64,000 nt of DNA from Streptomyces sp. NBC_01232 (GTDB lineage: Bacteria > Actinomycetota > Actinomycetes > Streptomycetales > Streptomycetaceae): positions 5,013,001 to 5,077,000 of the forward strand of contig NZ_CP108518.1 of NCBI RefSeq assembly GCF_035989885.1, in the 5' to 3' direction. The number at the start of each line of letters is the position of its first letter. The first letter of the stretch is position 1. Position numbers and translations under genes: made by a program. Shown here piece by piece: positions 55,830-63,784 of this stretch. Below the pieces are notes generated by a model. It was given only the letters and a program-made list of their open reading frames with translations. It did no database searches and was not told the DNA's origin.

Positions 55830-55937
55830 AGCGGAGCCACGCGTGGTGTTGCGGTCCCGCGGCTGGCTGACGCGGACATCCTCACCAACGAAGGAGCCCG
55901 GGGCCGGTCACGGCGCCGGACGAGTGACGAACAACCG

Positions 55938-56207
55938 TCACACGCGGCCCCGGCACAGCTCCAGCACCGTCATGGCGAGGGCGGTACCGGGCTTGCCGAG
56001 GGCGTCGCTCCAGTGGGAGAGCACCTCCATCTCGCGCGACAGGTGCACCCGGCGCCCGCCGGAGGAGATCCGGGCGTCCTGGATGACGGTCGAGACGGCC
56101 ATCCGTTCCTGGATCAGGCCGATGATCCGGTCGTCGAGGGCGTCGATGCGCATGCGGCAGTCGGCGATCAGCTGCTCGGGGGTCGTGGCGGTGGTGGTGA
56201 CGCTCAT
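55938..56207 (-). CDS. Chorismate mutase (AroQ type)
   Basis: 89 residues, a monofunctional helical chorismate mutase giving prephenate for Phe and Tyr. Family blocks: LIADCRMRIDALDDRIIGLIQERMAVSTVIQDAR (Arg, Asp and Lys/Arg positions of the AroQ active site) and GRRVHLSREMEVLSHWS. ATG behind AGGAGAG. A leader of about 170 nt with an apparent leader peptide and terminator precedes it (see separate entries), so the gene is likely controlled by attenuation. Confidence 0.88.
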   Translation of the reverse strand: MSVTTTATTPEQLIADCRMRIDALDDRIIGLIQERMAVSTVIQDARISSGGRRVHLSREMEVLSHWSDALGKPGTALAMTVLELCRGRV

Positions 56208-56239
56208 GGGGTTCTCTCCTGTGGTTCGTGTGGTTCGTG

Positions 56240-56280
56240 CCGACAGGAGCGGAAACGCGAAAGCGCCCCGGTCCTGTCGG
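56240..56280 (-). promoter_or_regulatory. Alternative pairing overlapping the terminator loop
   Basis: 56240-56248 and 56272-56280 are perfect 9-bp inverted repeats (CCGACAGGA / TCCTGTCGG). The second includes the loop and part of both arms of the hairpin at 56261-56292, so the two structures cannot form together. Confidence 0.55.
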
Positions 56281-56292
56281 ACCGGGGCGCTT
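56261..56292 (-). terminator. Terminator hairpin in the chorismate mutase leader
   Basis: 14-bp perfect stem (AAGCGCCCCGGTCC with GGACCGGGGCGCTT), 4-nt loop, followed on the minus strand by TCGCGTTT. It lies between the leader peptide stop and the chorismate mutase start, with no other gene to terminate. Confidence 0.8.
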
Positions 56293-56318
56293 CGGGAAGT
56301 CAGTGGCTCAAGCGAGCA

Positions 56319-56387
56319 TCACGAGGACCCATGGCGACCGGACCGACCGGTGCCATAGGTAAAGAGGAAGCTCAGCTGCTTGCGCAT
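56319..56387 (-). CDS. Candidate leader peptide of chorismate mutase
   Basis: 22 codons, [20 protein letters not shown] then SS and TGA. Codons 7-11 are TTC CTC TTT ACC TAT: two Phe and one Tyr, with TTT and TAT rare in this genome. The ATG lies 7 nt after an AATAAT hexamer (leaderless). The stop is 26 nt before the terminator stem. Codons 15-16 (CGGTCC) copy part of the terminator's 5' arm and could pair with its 3' arm. End products of chorismate mutase are exactly Phe and Tyr. Confidence 0.6.
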   Translation of the reverse strand: MRKQLSFLFTYGTGRSGRHGSS

Positions 56388-56394
56388 GGAACGG

Positions 56395-56400
56395 ATTATT
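56395..56400 (-). promoter_or_regulatory. -10 hexamer of the chorismate mutase transcript
   Basis: Minus-strand AATAAT (within TAATAAT), with TTGGCC 18 bp upstream as a possible -35. The start point would be at or next to the leader peptide ATG. Confidence 0.6.
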
Positions 56401-56511
56401 ACCGTCCATCGCCCTCAGGGCCAAGCCGATTCGGATGGTGAGACGAAGAGGCCCCCCGGGCCCCCGTTAGAATCGACAAAACAGCCACCTCTTCCGCCGG
56501 AAGGCCGCCCC

Positions 56512-58098
56512 GTGCCAGAAGCACCCTCCGCCGCCCACGACAGCGCCCCGGACACGGTTCTCGTCGTCGACTTCGGCGCCCAGTACGCCCAGCTCATCGC
56601 CCGCCGCGTCCGCGAAGCACGGGTCTACAGCGAGATCGTGCCGAGCTCGATGCCCGTCGACGAGATGCTGGCCAAGAACCCCAAGGCGATCATCCTCTCC
56701 GGCGGTCCGTCCTCCGTGTACGAAGAGGGTGCCCCCCAGCTCGACCGCGCGATCTTCGAGGCCGGCGTCCCCGTCTTCGGCATGTGCTACGGCTTCCAGC
56801 TGATGGCGGTCACCCTCGGTGGCCGGGTCGACAACACCGGCGCCCGCGAGTACGGCCGCACCCCGCTGGCCGTCTCCAAGGCCGGCTCCACCCTCTTCGA
56901 GGGCACCCCCGACAACCAGTCGGTGTGGATGTCCCACGGCGACGCCTGCTCCGCCGCCCCCGAGGGCTTCACCGTCACCGCGTCGACGAACGTCGTACCC
57001 GTGGCGGCCTTCGAGAACGACGAGAAGAAGCTGTACGGCGTGCAGTACCACCCCGAGGTGATGCACTCCACGCACGGCCAGCAGATCCTGGAGCACTTCC
57101 TCTACCGCGGCGCGGGCCTCGCCCCCACCTGGACCACCGGCAACATCGTCGAGGAGCAGATCGCGGCCATCCGCGAGCAGGTCGGCGACAAGCGCGCCAT
57201 CTGCGGCCTCTCCGGCGGCGTGGACTCCGCGGTCGCCGCGGCCCTCGTCCAGAAGGCCATCGGCTCGCAGCTCACCTGCGTCTACGTCGACCACGGTCTG
57301 ATGCGCAAGGGCGAGACCGAGCAGGTCGAGAAGGACTTCGTCGCCGCGACCGGCGTGCAGCTGAAGGTCGTCGACGCGCAGGAGCGCTTCCTGACCGCGC
57401 TGGCGGGCGTCTCCGACCCGGAGACCAAGCGCAAGATCATCGGCCGTGAGTTCATCCGCGTCTTCGAGCAGGCCCAGCTGGAGATCCTCCAGGAGGACGG
57501 CCCCGCGGTCGCCTTCCTCGTGCAGGGCACCCTGTACCCGGACGTCGTCGAGTCCGGCGGCGGCACCGGTACCGCCAACATCAAGTCCCACCACAACGTG
57601 GGCGGGCTCCCCGACGACATCGAGTTCGAGCTCGTCGAGCCGCTGCGCCAGCTGTTCAAGGACGAGGTCCGGATGGTCGGCCAGGAGCTCGGCCTGCCCG
57701 ACGAGATCGTCCAGCGCCAGCCCTTCCCGGGCCCCGGCCTCGGCATCCGCATCGTCGGCGAGGTCACCAAGGAGCGCCTGGACCTGCTCCGCGAGGCCGA
57801 CGCCATCGCCCGCCACGAGCTCACCGCAGCCGGTCTGGACCGCGAGATCTGGCAGTGCCCGGTCGTCCTGCTCGCGGATGTCCGCAGCGTCGGCGTCCAG
57901 GGCGACGGCCGCACCTACGGTCACCCGATCGTGCTGCGCCCCGTCTCCTCGGAAGACGCGATGACCGCCGACTGGACGCGCATGCCGTACGAGGTGCTCG
58001 CCCGCATCTCGACCCGCATCACCAACGAGGTGCCGGAGGTGAACCGGGTGGTCCTCGACTGCACGAGCAAGCCCCCGGGCACCATCGAGTGGGAGTAG
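56512..58098 (+). CDS. guaA: GMP synthase (glutamine-hydrolysing)
   Basis: 528 residues from the GTG at 56512 (GGAAGG upstream). Converts XMP to GMP. Glutaminase domain: [20 protein letters not shown], Cys in GMCYGFQLM, His in GVQYHPEV. Synthetase with PP-loop [23 protein letters not shown], and the C-terminal dimer domain ([36 protein letters not shown]). Works directly after the GuaB encoded 19 kb upstream. The in-frame extension to 56380 has no family sequence. Confidence 0.97.
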   Translation: MPEAPSAAHDSAPDTVLVVDFGAQYAQLIARRVREARVYSEIVPSSMPVDEMLAKNPKAIILSGGPSSVYEEGAPQLDRAIFEAGVPVFGMCYGFQLMAVTLGGRVDNTGAREYGRTPLAVSKAGSTLFEGTPDNQSVWMSHGDACSAAPEGFTVTASTNVVPVAAFENDEKKLYGVQYHPEVMHSTHGQQILEHFLYRGAGLAPTWTTGNIVEEQIAAIREQVGDKRAICGLSGGVDSAVAAALVQKAIGSQLTCVYVDHGLMRKGETEQVEKDFVAATGVQLKVVDAQERFLTALAGVSDPETKRKIIGREFIRVFEQAQLEILQEDGPAVAFLVQGTLYPDVVESGGGTGTANIKSHHNVGGLPDDIEFELVEPLRQLFKDEVRMVGQELGLPDEIVQRQPFPGPGLGIRIVGEVTKERLDLLREADAIARHELTAAGLDREIWQCPVVLLADVRSVGVQGDGRTYGHPIVLRPVSSEDAMTADWTRMPYEVLARISTRITNEVPEVNRVVLDCTSKPPGTIEWE

Positions 58099-58115
58099 TC
58101 CCACCCGGACCGACA

Positions 58116-58152
58116 CGAAGCCGCCGTCCCGTACCTGCGGGCGGCGGCTTCG
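58116..58152 (+). terminator. Terminator of guaA
   Basis: 15-bp stem CGAAGCCGCCG... / ...CGGCGGCTTCG with one unpaired base, in the 125-bp gap before the next gene. Confidence 0.75.
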
Positions 58153-58223
58153 CCGTTGCTCTGGCCACTTGGCAGGGGCCCGGGTACCTTGCGCGGCGAG
58201 CCGAGCCGTTCGAGGGAGCGCCC

Positions 58224-58985
58224 ATGCCGGACCAGCCCGTACCCGTGCCCGTGGAGCGCCTCGGCTTCGAGATGCCGCCCGTGCACGACACCCCCGACGC
58301 GGCGCGCGCCCACCGCAAGGAACGGCTCGCCGAAGCGCTGCGGCTGCTGGCCCGGCTCGGGTACGAGGACGGGGTGGCGGGGCAGATCACCGTGCGGGAC
58401 CCGGAGTTCGAGGACTGCTACTGGGTGAACCCCTTCGGCCGGGCCTTCGCCGCTCTCACCGCCGACGACCTGCTGCTGGTCGACGGGGACGGGCGGGTGG
58501 TCCGGGGCGGGCGCCGGGTCAACCAGCTGGCCTTCGCCGTGCACGCGGCGGTCCATCGGCGGCGCCCCGGGGTGGTCGCCGTCGTTCGCGCCCGGGCCCC
58601 GTACGGCAGGGCGCTCGCGGCGCTCGGCGAGCTGCTGGCCCCGATCACCGAGGAGGCCTGCGCCTTCTACGAGGACCACGCGCTGCTCGACGAGTACACC
58701 GGCGCCGACGAGCCGGACCGCACCGCGCTCGCGCTGGGCCCGTACAAGGCGCTGGTGCTGCGCAACCGCGGGCTGCTGACGGTGGGGGACTCGGTGGACG
58801 CCGCCGTCTGGTGGTTCATCGAGGCGGAGCGGGCCGCGCAGGTGCAGCTGATCGCCCGGGCCGCCGGGAAACCGGTGCCCGTCGACCACCGCGCGGCGGC
58901 CCTGACCAGGGAGCGGTTCGGGTCCGATCTGGCCGCCTGGGTGAGCTACCAGCCCCTCAGGGAACTGGTGGCGTCAACATCATGA
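58224..58985 (+). CDS. Class II aldolase/adducin-fold protein without zinc ligands
   Basis: 253 residues, full fold of the family: DGVAGQITVRDPEFEDCYWVNPFG, LAFAVHAAVHRRRPGVVAVV, YGRALAALGELLAPITEEACAFYEDH, and YKALVLRNRGLLTVGDSVDAAVWWFIEAERAAQVQLIA. The zinc-binding HxH is RAR (122-124) and the third His (NHG) is Arg182 (NRG). All three metal positions are lost together while the rest is well kept, as in adducin. Probably not an aldolase. ATG behind GAGGGAG. Confidence 0.8.
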   Translation: MPDQPVPVPVERLGFEMPPVHDTPDAARAHRKERLAEALRLLARLGYEDGVAGQITVRDPEFEDCYWVNPFGRAFAALTADDLLLVDGDGRVVRGGRRVNQLAFAVHAAVHRRRPGVVAVVRARAPYGRALAALGELLAPITEEACAFYEDHALLDEYTGADEPDRTALALGPYKALVLRNRGLLTVGDSVDAAVWWFIEAERAAQVQLIARAAGKPVPVDHRAAALTRERFGSDLAAWVSYQPLRELVASTS

Positions 58986-59087
58986 ACCGTTAATCACCTG
59001 CTCTGACATCGTGCGCAATCCGGAGCACTGCCGCAGTGGTGCACAATTCGCTGGCATTGCACCGTAGTTCAGAGAGGCGGCACGTAC

Positions 59088-60344
59088 GTGGCTGTCCAAG
59101 AGATGTCCCGAGGTACCCATACCACCGCCTGCGCCTGCGACGAGTGCGCTCGCGCGGGCCACCGTCGCGCGGTCGCGGCCTTCCTGGAGAAGCGCGACGA
59201 GTTCGCCTCCGGGCAGGGCGTGCCGGCCGCCGTGGCCCACTCGCTCGGCGCCTCCCGCCAGTGGGTCTCCGACGAGCTGACCCTGTCGGCCCGCACCGTC
59301 GCCGACCGGGGCCGGGAGGCCGGGAACTCCTGGCTCTACCTGTTCTCGCGGCGGGCCGTCCTCGCCGTCTGGATCGCCGCCGGGGTCCTGCTGCTGGTCC
59401 AGGTCGCCGCCGCGCTCGGCACCGGCTGGTCCACGGCGCGCACCGCCGGGCTGCTGGCCGCCCTGGTGCTGGCCGGGCTGCTCACGGTCGCCGCCCGCGC
59501 CCAGTCGGTGCGCGGCGGGCTGCTGGCCCCGCTGGTCGGCGAGGACAACCGGCTCTCCACGTCGAAGGCGGTGCCCAGCGCCTGGGTGGTGCTGACGGCC
59601 TTCGCCACGCTGCTGCTCGCGCTGCGGCTGGCCACCTCGGCGCCCGGGCCCGACCGGCAGGCCCTGTACGCGGGCCTCGCGCTGGACCGGGCGCTGCCGC
59701 TGCTGGCGGTGGTCTCGCTGACCTCGGCCGTCGCGGTCCTGGTGCGCCGGGTGGTCTCCGTACGGATCATGGGCCAGCGGTTGCAGAAGCTGCCGGCCGA
59801 CCGGCCGCGCGGGGTGGACCTGCTGACGGACGACGCGGGCCGCGGGAGCTTCCCCGACGCGCAGTACGTGCTCGTCTCGACGGTGGTGCTCTCCTACGCG
59901 GCCGCCTCGCTGGCGCGCTTCCCGGACCGGCTGCCCCAGCTGCCCTGGGCGATGGCCCTGCTGGTGGCCCTGTCGGCCGCGGTCTACCTGGCGGCCAAGT
60001 ACGCGGAGGGCAGCCGTCCGCTGGTGCTGTCGGTGGTCCGCAGACGGGAGCCCGGGGATCTGGACGCGGCCGTCCGCCCCGGGGACGACATCGAGATCCG
60101 GGGCGTGGGCTTCGTGCCGCCCGGGGCGCAGACGCCGGAGATGCTGGCCCGTCTGGTGGTACGGGTCGGATCGGTGCACGTGCACGTGCCGCTGGTCCCG
60201 GTGGCGGGCGGATTCACCAATCCCTCCGACGCCGTGCTGACCGTGCCGGTCCCGGCGGAAGTGGAACCGGGGCGCGTCGAGGTCCAGGTGGTCACGGCCG
60301 CAGGAGTGGAATCCAACCGCTGCACCATCGATGTTGCCGAGTGA
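59088..60344 (+). CDS. Polytopic membrane protein with C-terminal beta domain
   Basis: 418 residues. N-terminal soluble part has CACDECARAGHRRAVAAFLEKRDEFA, a Cys pair and a predicted helix. Six membrane helices between about 80 and 295. The C-terminal 115 residues (DDIEIRGVGFVPPGAQTPEM and VPVPAEVEPGRVEVQVVTAAGVESNRCTIDV) look like an IPT/TIG-type immunoglobulin fold. Function unknown. GTG behind AGAGAGG. Eighteen base pairs before doxX, probably one operon. Confidence 0.65.
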   Translation: MAVQEMSRGTHTTACACDECARAGHRRAVAAFLEKRDEFASGQGVPAAVAHSLGASRQWVSDELTLSARTVADRGREAGNSWLYLFSRRAVLAVWIAAGVLLLVQVAAALGTGWSTARTAGLLAALVLAGLLTVAARAQSVRGGLLAPLVGEDNRLSTSKAVPSAWVVLTAFATLLLALRLATSAPGPDRQALYAGLALDRALPLLAVVSLTSAVAVLVRRVVSVRIMGQRLQKLPADRPRGVDLLTDDAGRGSFPDAQYVLVSTVVLSYAAASLARFPDRLPQLPWAMALLVALSAAVYLAAKYAEGSRPLVLSVVRRREPGDLDAAVRPGDDIEIRGVGFVPPGAQTPEMLARLVVRVGSVHVHVPLVPVAGGFTNPSDAVLTVPVPAEVEPGRVEVQVVTAAGVESNRCTIDVAE

Positions 60345-60362
60345 TCGGGGTACACATGTCGC

Positions 60363-60878
60363 GTGAACCGAACCGATGTTCTTGAAGCCGATGCCCCTCG
60401 CGACGTGGCGGGGCTCCGTGAGCTCGCCTCCCGGCACGCACTGCTGCCCCTGCGCATCTTCCTCGGTGTGACCTTCGTGTACGCGGGGCTGGACAAACTG
60501 ACCGACCCGGCGTTCCTCTCCGCCTCCGGCGACGGCTCCATCGGCGACCTGATGCGCGGGGTGCGCGACACCTCCGCGAGCTCGGCCCTGGTGGACCTGG
60601 CGCTGAACTCGCCCGTCGGCTTCGCCGTCGCCCTGGCCATCGGGGAGATCCTCGTCGGCCTGGGGACCCTGGCCGGCCTGCTGACCCGCATCGCGGCCTT
60701 CGGCGGAGCGCTCATCGCGCTCAGCCTGTGGCTCACGGTGTCGTGGGCGGTGACCCCGTACTACTACGGCAACGACCTGATCTACATGATGGCGTGGACC
60801 CCGCTGATCCTGGCCGGGGCGCCCTACCTGTCGCTGGACTCGGTGATCCGGTCGCGCCGGTCCCGGCGTACGGCGTAG
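60363..60878 (+). CDS. DoxX family membrane protein
   Basis: 171 residues, four membrane helices. LRIFLGVTFVYAGLDKLTDPAFL is the DoxX opening and GEILVGLGTLAGLLTRIAAFGGALIALSLWLTV the second block. DoxX-type proteins take part in redox or thiol stress at the membrane. GTG start. Its last 55 bp overlap the 3' end of the convergent small membrane-protein gene. Confidence 0.85.
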   Translation: MNRTDVLEADAPRDVAGLRELASRHALLPLRIFLGVTFVYAGLDKLTDPAFLSASGDGSIGDLMRGVRDTSASSALVDLALNSPVGFAVALAIGEILVGLGTLAGLLTRIAAFGGALIALSLWLTVSWAVTPYYYGNDLIYMMAWTPLILAGAPYLSLDSVIRSRRSRRTA

Positions 60879-61048
60879 GTCACCAGCCCCACCAGCGCGG
60901 CGAGCGAGAGCCCGCCCAGGGTGATGGGGATGATCGCGAACCAGGGCAGGTCGGCCTCTCCGGTGTTGTCGAGCAGGTAGAGCACGCCCGCCACCACCAG
61001 GACCAGCCCCGCGATCAGCCGTCCCGGCTGGAACTCATGACGCCGCAC
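60824..61048 (-). CDS. Small two-helix membrane protein
   Basis: 74 residues from the GTG at 61048, which overlaps the end of the PspC/LiaF-like gene by 14 bp (coupled). Helices at about 12-28 and 36-56 with a short acidic loop LDNTGEADLPW. Positively charged ends. No family name recognised; the tight coupling suggests it works with the PspC protein. Confidence 0.68.
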   Translation of the reverse strand: MRRHEFQPGRLIAGLVLVVAGVLYLLDNTGEADLPWFAIIPITLGGLSLAALVGLVTYAVRRDRRDRITESSDR

Positions 61049-62357
61049 GGGCCACCTCCACCTGTCCGATACCCGCAGTGAGGTCCAGCTCGATCGTCCC
61101 GCCGGCCTCGGTGCCGGCCGCCGGCACGAGGGTCTCCGTACGGTTCTGCTCCCCGACCCGCTCGATCCGGTCAGCGCGGTCCCCGGGCATCTGCACGTCG
61201 CCCACGCGCCGGATGGTGACATCGGCCTGCGCGGTGACCTCCCGCGGCAGGACCACCTTGAGCCGGCCCGCCTCGATGGAGGCCTCCACCGCCACGGTGG
61301 TGCCCTTCGGCACGTCCAGACGGCTCAGGTCCAGGGTGGCGAACCCGGTGCCCGCCTCGTACACGGGCTTCACATCGGCGACCGCGGCCGGACGCCACTC
61401 CACCCGCTGCCAGTCCGTGCCGATCTCCCGCGGCAGCACGGCCGCGCCCGCGAGCAGGCCCGAGGTGAACACGGCCAGCACGATCGTGCCGAATCCGGTG
61501 CGGCCCAGCAGGGAGCTGACCGCGAGGCCCAGACCGAAGACGATCAGGGCGGCGGCGAGCCCCGTCTGCAGGGCCTCGCCCAGCGGGCTGTCGTCCCATC
61601 CGGCTGCGGTCCCCACGAACCCGGCCAGCAGCGCCAGTACGAAGACCCGGCCGCCGATGCCGCCGCGCGGGCGGGCCGGGGCGGCGGGCGGCTTCACGGA
61701 CGACGCCCGGGTGCGGTCGGGCGCCACCGCGTCGACGGTGTCGTCGGGCCCCCACAGGTACCCCGTCCCGCCGACCGGGCCGGTTGTACCGTCCTTGACC
61801 AGAGGATCCCGCCACCAGGACGGGCCGCCCGGGGCGGGCGGAGCCTGCGTCTCCGGCGGGGCGGGCGAGTGCGCGGTGCGGTTCGCACCGCCGGCCGGGT
61901 CGGCCTCCTGCGCCTCGGGCTGGTGGGTGTGCCGCTGCCGCTGCGACCAGTACGAGGCCCCGCCCAGCGCCAGGACGACCAGCACCGAGAAGGCCGCCAG
62001 CCCGCCGTTGTCCAGCATCGACAGGAACAGTGCGCAGCCCACCAGCGCCGCGAACACCGCCGCCAGCGTGGCGCCCTCGACCCGGCCGGTCAGCAGCTTC
62101 TTCGCCTCGCTGTCCTCCTCCCCCTCCTGGGGGAGCAGCAGCCACGCGAAGCCGTAGAAGATCAGACCCACACCGCCGGTCACCGCGAGGACGCCGAGGA
62201 CGATGCGGAAGACCACCGGGTCCAGGTCGAAGTACCGGCCGAGGCCGCCGCACACGCCCGCGAGGACCTTGTCGCGTCTGCTGCGGCGCAGCGGCGGCCT
62301 GGACTGCGCCCGGGGGGCCCCGGGCCCGGCCGGCGGGGCGTCGTGTACTTCGGTCAT
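61035..62357 (-). CDS. PspC domain protein with LiaF/DUF4097-like C-terminus
   Basis: 440 residues. PspC domain at about 22-82 (SRRDKVLAGVCGGLGRYFDLDPVVFRI, WLLLPQEGEE). Further helices to about 320. The C-terminal 110 residues (GTGFATLDLSRLDVPKGTTVAVEASIEAGRLKVVLP) are a beta-rich domain of LiaF/DUF4097 type, which senses envelope stress. Start at the ATG at 62357; CACCAT lies 6 nt upstream. Divergent from a kinase that itself begins with PspC. Confidence 0.82.
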   Translation of the reverse strand: MTEVHDAPPAGPGAPRAQSRPPLRRSRRDKVLAGVCGGLGRYFDLDPVVFRIVLGVLAVTGGVGLIFYGFAWLLLPQEGEEDSEAKKLLTGRVEGATLAAVFAALVGCALFLSMLDNGGLAAFSVLVVLALGGASYWSQRQRHTHQPEAQEADPAGGANRTAHSPAPPETQAPPAPGGPSWWRDPLVKDGTTGPVGGTGYLWGPDDTVDAVAPDRTRASSVKPPAAPARPRGGIGGRVFVLALLAGFVGTAAGWDDSPLGEALQTGLAAALIVFGLGLAVSSLLGRTGFGTIVLAVFTSGLLAGAAVLPREIGTDWQRVEWRPAAVADVKPVYEAGTGFATLDLSRLDVPKGTTVAVEASIEAGRLKVVLPREVTAQADVTIRRVGDVQMPGDRADRIERVGEQNRTETLVPAAGTEAGGTIELDLTAGIGQVEVARAAS

Positions 62358-62488
62358 GGGTCCATGGTGACGGCCCGCGGAAGCCGTGGGCATCCGGCCC
62401 TACCCTGGTGCAACCCTGATATCCCCCCGGCAGAAGTGGGGGGATGCCCTGATGACCGGCCGCGGCCCGGCGTGTGACCCTTGGTGAC

Positions 62489-63784
62489 ATGCCCGTAGCC
62501 GCCGCTCCCCGCACCCCGAACGCACCGGACGACGACGAGGTCCCGCAGCGCAAGCTCTACCGCAGCGCCGACGGCCGGATGCTCGGCGGTGTCGCGCGCG
62601 GTCTCGCCGGGCACCTGGGGCTGCCGGTGGGCTGGGTCCGGCTCGCGTTCCTGCTGCTGTTCATGTGGGGCGACGGCCTGGGCGTGCTGCTGTACGCCGC
62701 GTTCTGGGTCTTCGTACCGCTCGGCATCGGCGGCCGGACCGGGCACCGCTCCTTCTTCGAGACCCTCCCCGACGGCACCCGCCGGCTGCGCAAACCCGAC
62801 CGCGGGCAGATCACCGCGCTGATCGCCCTGTTCATCGGCGTGGGCATCTTCATCTCCAAGGTCCAGCTCGGCGGCGCGTCCGGCCGGTACGTGTGGCCGA
62901 CGCTGCTGGTCGGGGCCGGGGTGGTGCTCGTATGGCGGCAGGCGGACAACGCCCGCCGCGCGCACTGGTCCTCGGCCGTCGGCCGGCACGGGCGCCTCCT
63001 CCAGGTCGCGCGGGCACTCGCCGGAGTCGCCCTGGTCGGTGTGGGCCTGACCGTCTTCATCGTCGTACGGGGCTCCGCCGCACAGCTCGGCAACGTCCTC
63101 ACCGCCACCCTCGCCGTCCTCGTCGGCGTGGCCCTGCTCGCCGGTCCCTGGCTGATCCGGCTGACGCAGGACCTCTCCGAGGAGCGCCTGATGCGCATCC
63201 GGGCCCAGGAGCGCGCCGAGGTCGCCGCCCACGTGCACGACTCGGTGCTGCACACCCTCACCCTGATCCAGCGCAACGCGGAGGACGCCTCCGAGGTGCG
63301 CCGCCTCGCACGGGCGCAGGAACGCGAACTGCGGAACTGGCTCTACAGGCCCGAGGGCACCGGCAAGGACGAGGACGAGGAGCCGGCCACCCTCGCGGAG
63401 GCCGTGAAGAAGACCGCCGCCGAGGTGGAGGACCACCACGGCGTCCCGATCGAGGTCGTGGTCGTCGGCGACTGCCCGCTCGACGAACGGCTGGCGGCAC
63501 AGATCCAGGCAGCGCGCGAGGCGATGGTCAACGCCGCCAAGTACGGTGGCGAGGGCGGGCCGGTACAGGTGTACGCGGAGGTGGAGGGGCAGACGGTGTT
63601 CGTGTCCGTACGGGACCGGGGACCCGGTTTCGACATCGACGCGGTACCGGGCGACCGCATGGGCGTACGAGAATCGATCATCGGCCGGATGCAGCGCAAC
63701 GGCGGGACCGCACGGCTGCGGTCCGCACCCGACGGCGGCACGGAAGTCGAGCTGGAGATGGAGAGGGCGGCGAACGCAGCATGA
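62489..63784 (+). CDS. Histidine kinase with N-terminal PspC domain
   Basis: 431 residues from the ATG at 62489; a GTG at 62474 in frame adds five. PspC domain (about 22-85: RMLGGVARGLAGHLGLPVGWVRLAFLLLF), further helices to about 225, dimerisation helix with phospho-acceptor His250 in AHVHDSVLHTL (HisKA_3/NarL-type), and ATPase with REAMVNAAKYGG and RDRGPGFD and RMGVRESIIGRM. LiaS-like envelope sensor. The ATG of the response regulator overlaps its stop (ATGA). Confidence 0.9.
   Translation: MPVAAAPRTPNAPDDDEVPQRKLYRSADGRMLGGVARGLAGHLGLPVGWVRLAFLLLFMWGDGLGVLLYAAFWVFVPLGIGGRTGHRSFFETLPDGTRRLRKPDRGQITALIALFIGVGIFISKVQLGGASGRYVWPTLLVGAGVVLVWRQADNARRAHWSSAVGRHGRLLQVARALAGVALVGVGLTVFIVVRGSAAQLGNVLTATLAVLVGVALLAGPWLIRLTQDLSEERLMRIRAQERAEVAAHVHDSVLHTLTLIQRNAEDASEVRRLARAQERELRNWLYRPEGTGKDEDEEPATLAEAVKKTAAEVEDHHGVPIEVVVVGDCPLDERLAAQIQAAREAMVNAAKYGGEGGPVQVYAEVEGQTVFVSVRDRGPGFDIDAVPGDRMGVRESIIGRMQRNGGTARLRSAPDGGTEVELEMERAANAA

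Larger units (their letters stand above)
56208..56511. promoter_or_regulatory. Divergent control region of chorismate mutase and guaA
   Basis: 304 bp. The minus strand holds the chorismate mutase promoter, leader peptide and terminator hairpin. The plus strand holds TAGAAT at 56468-56473, a candidate -10 for guaA, with a leader of about 30 nt and GGAAGG before the GTG. Confidence 0.6.
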
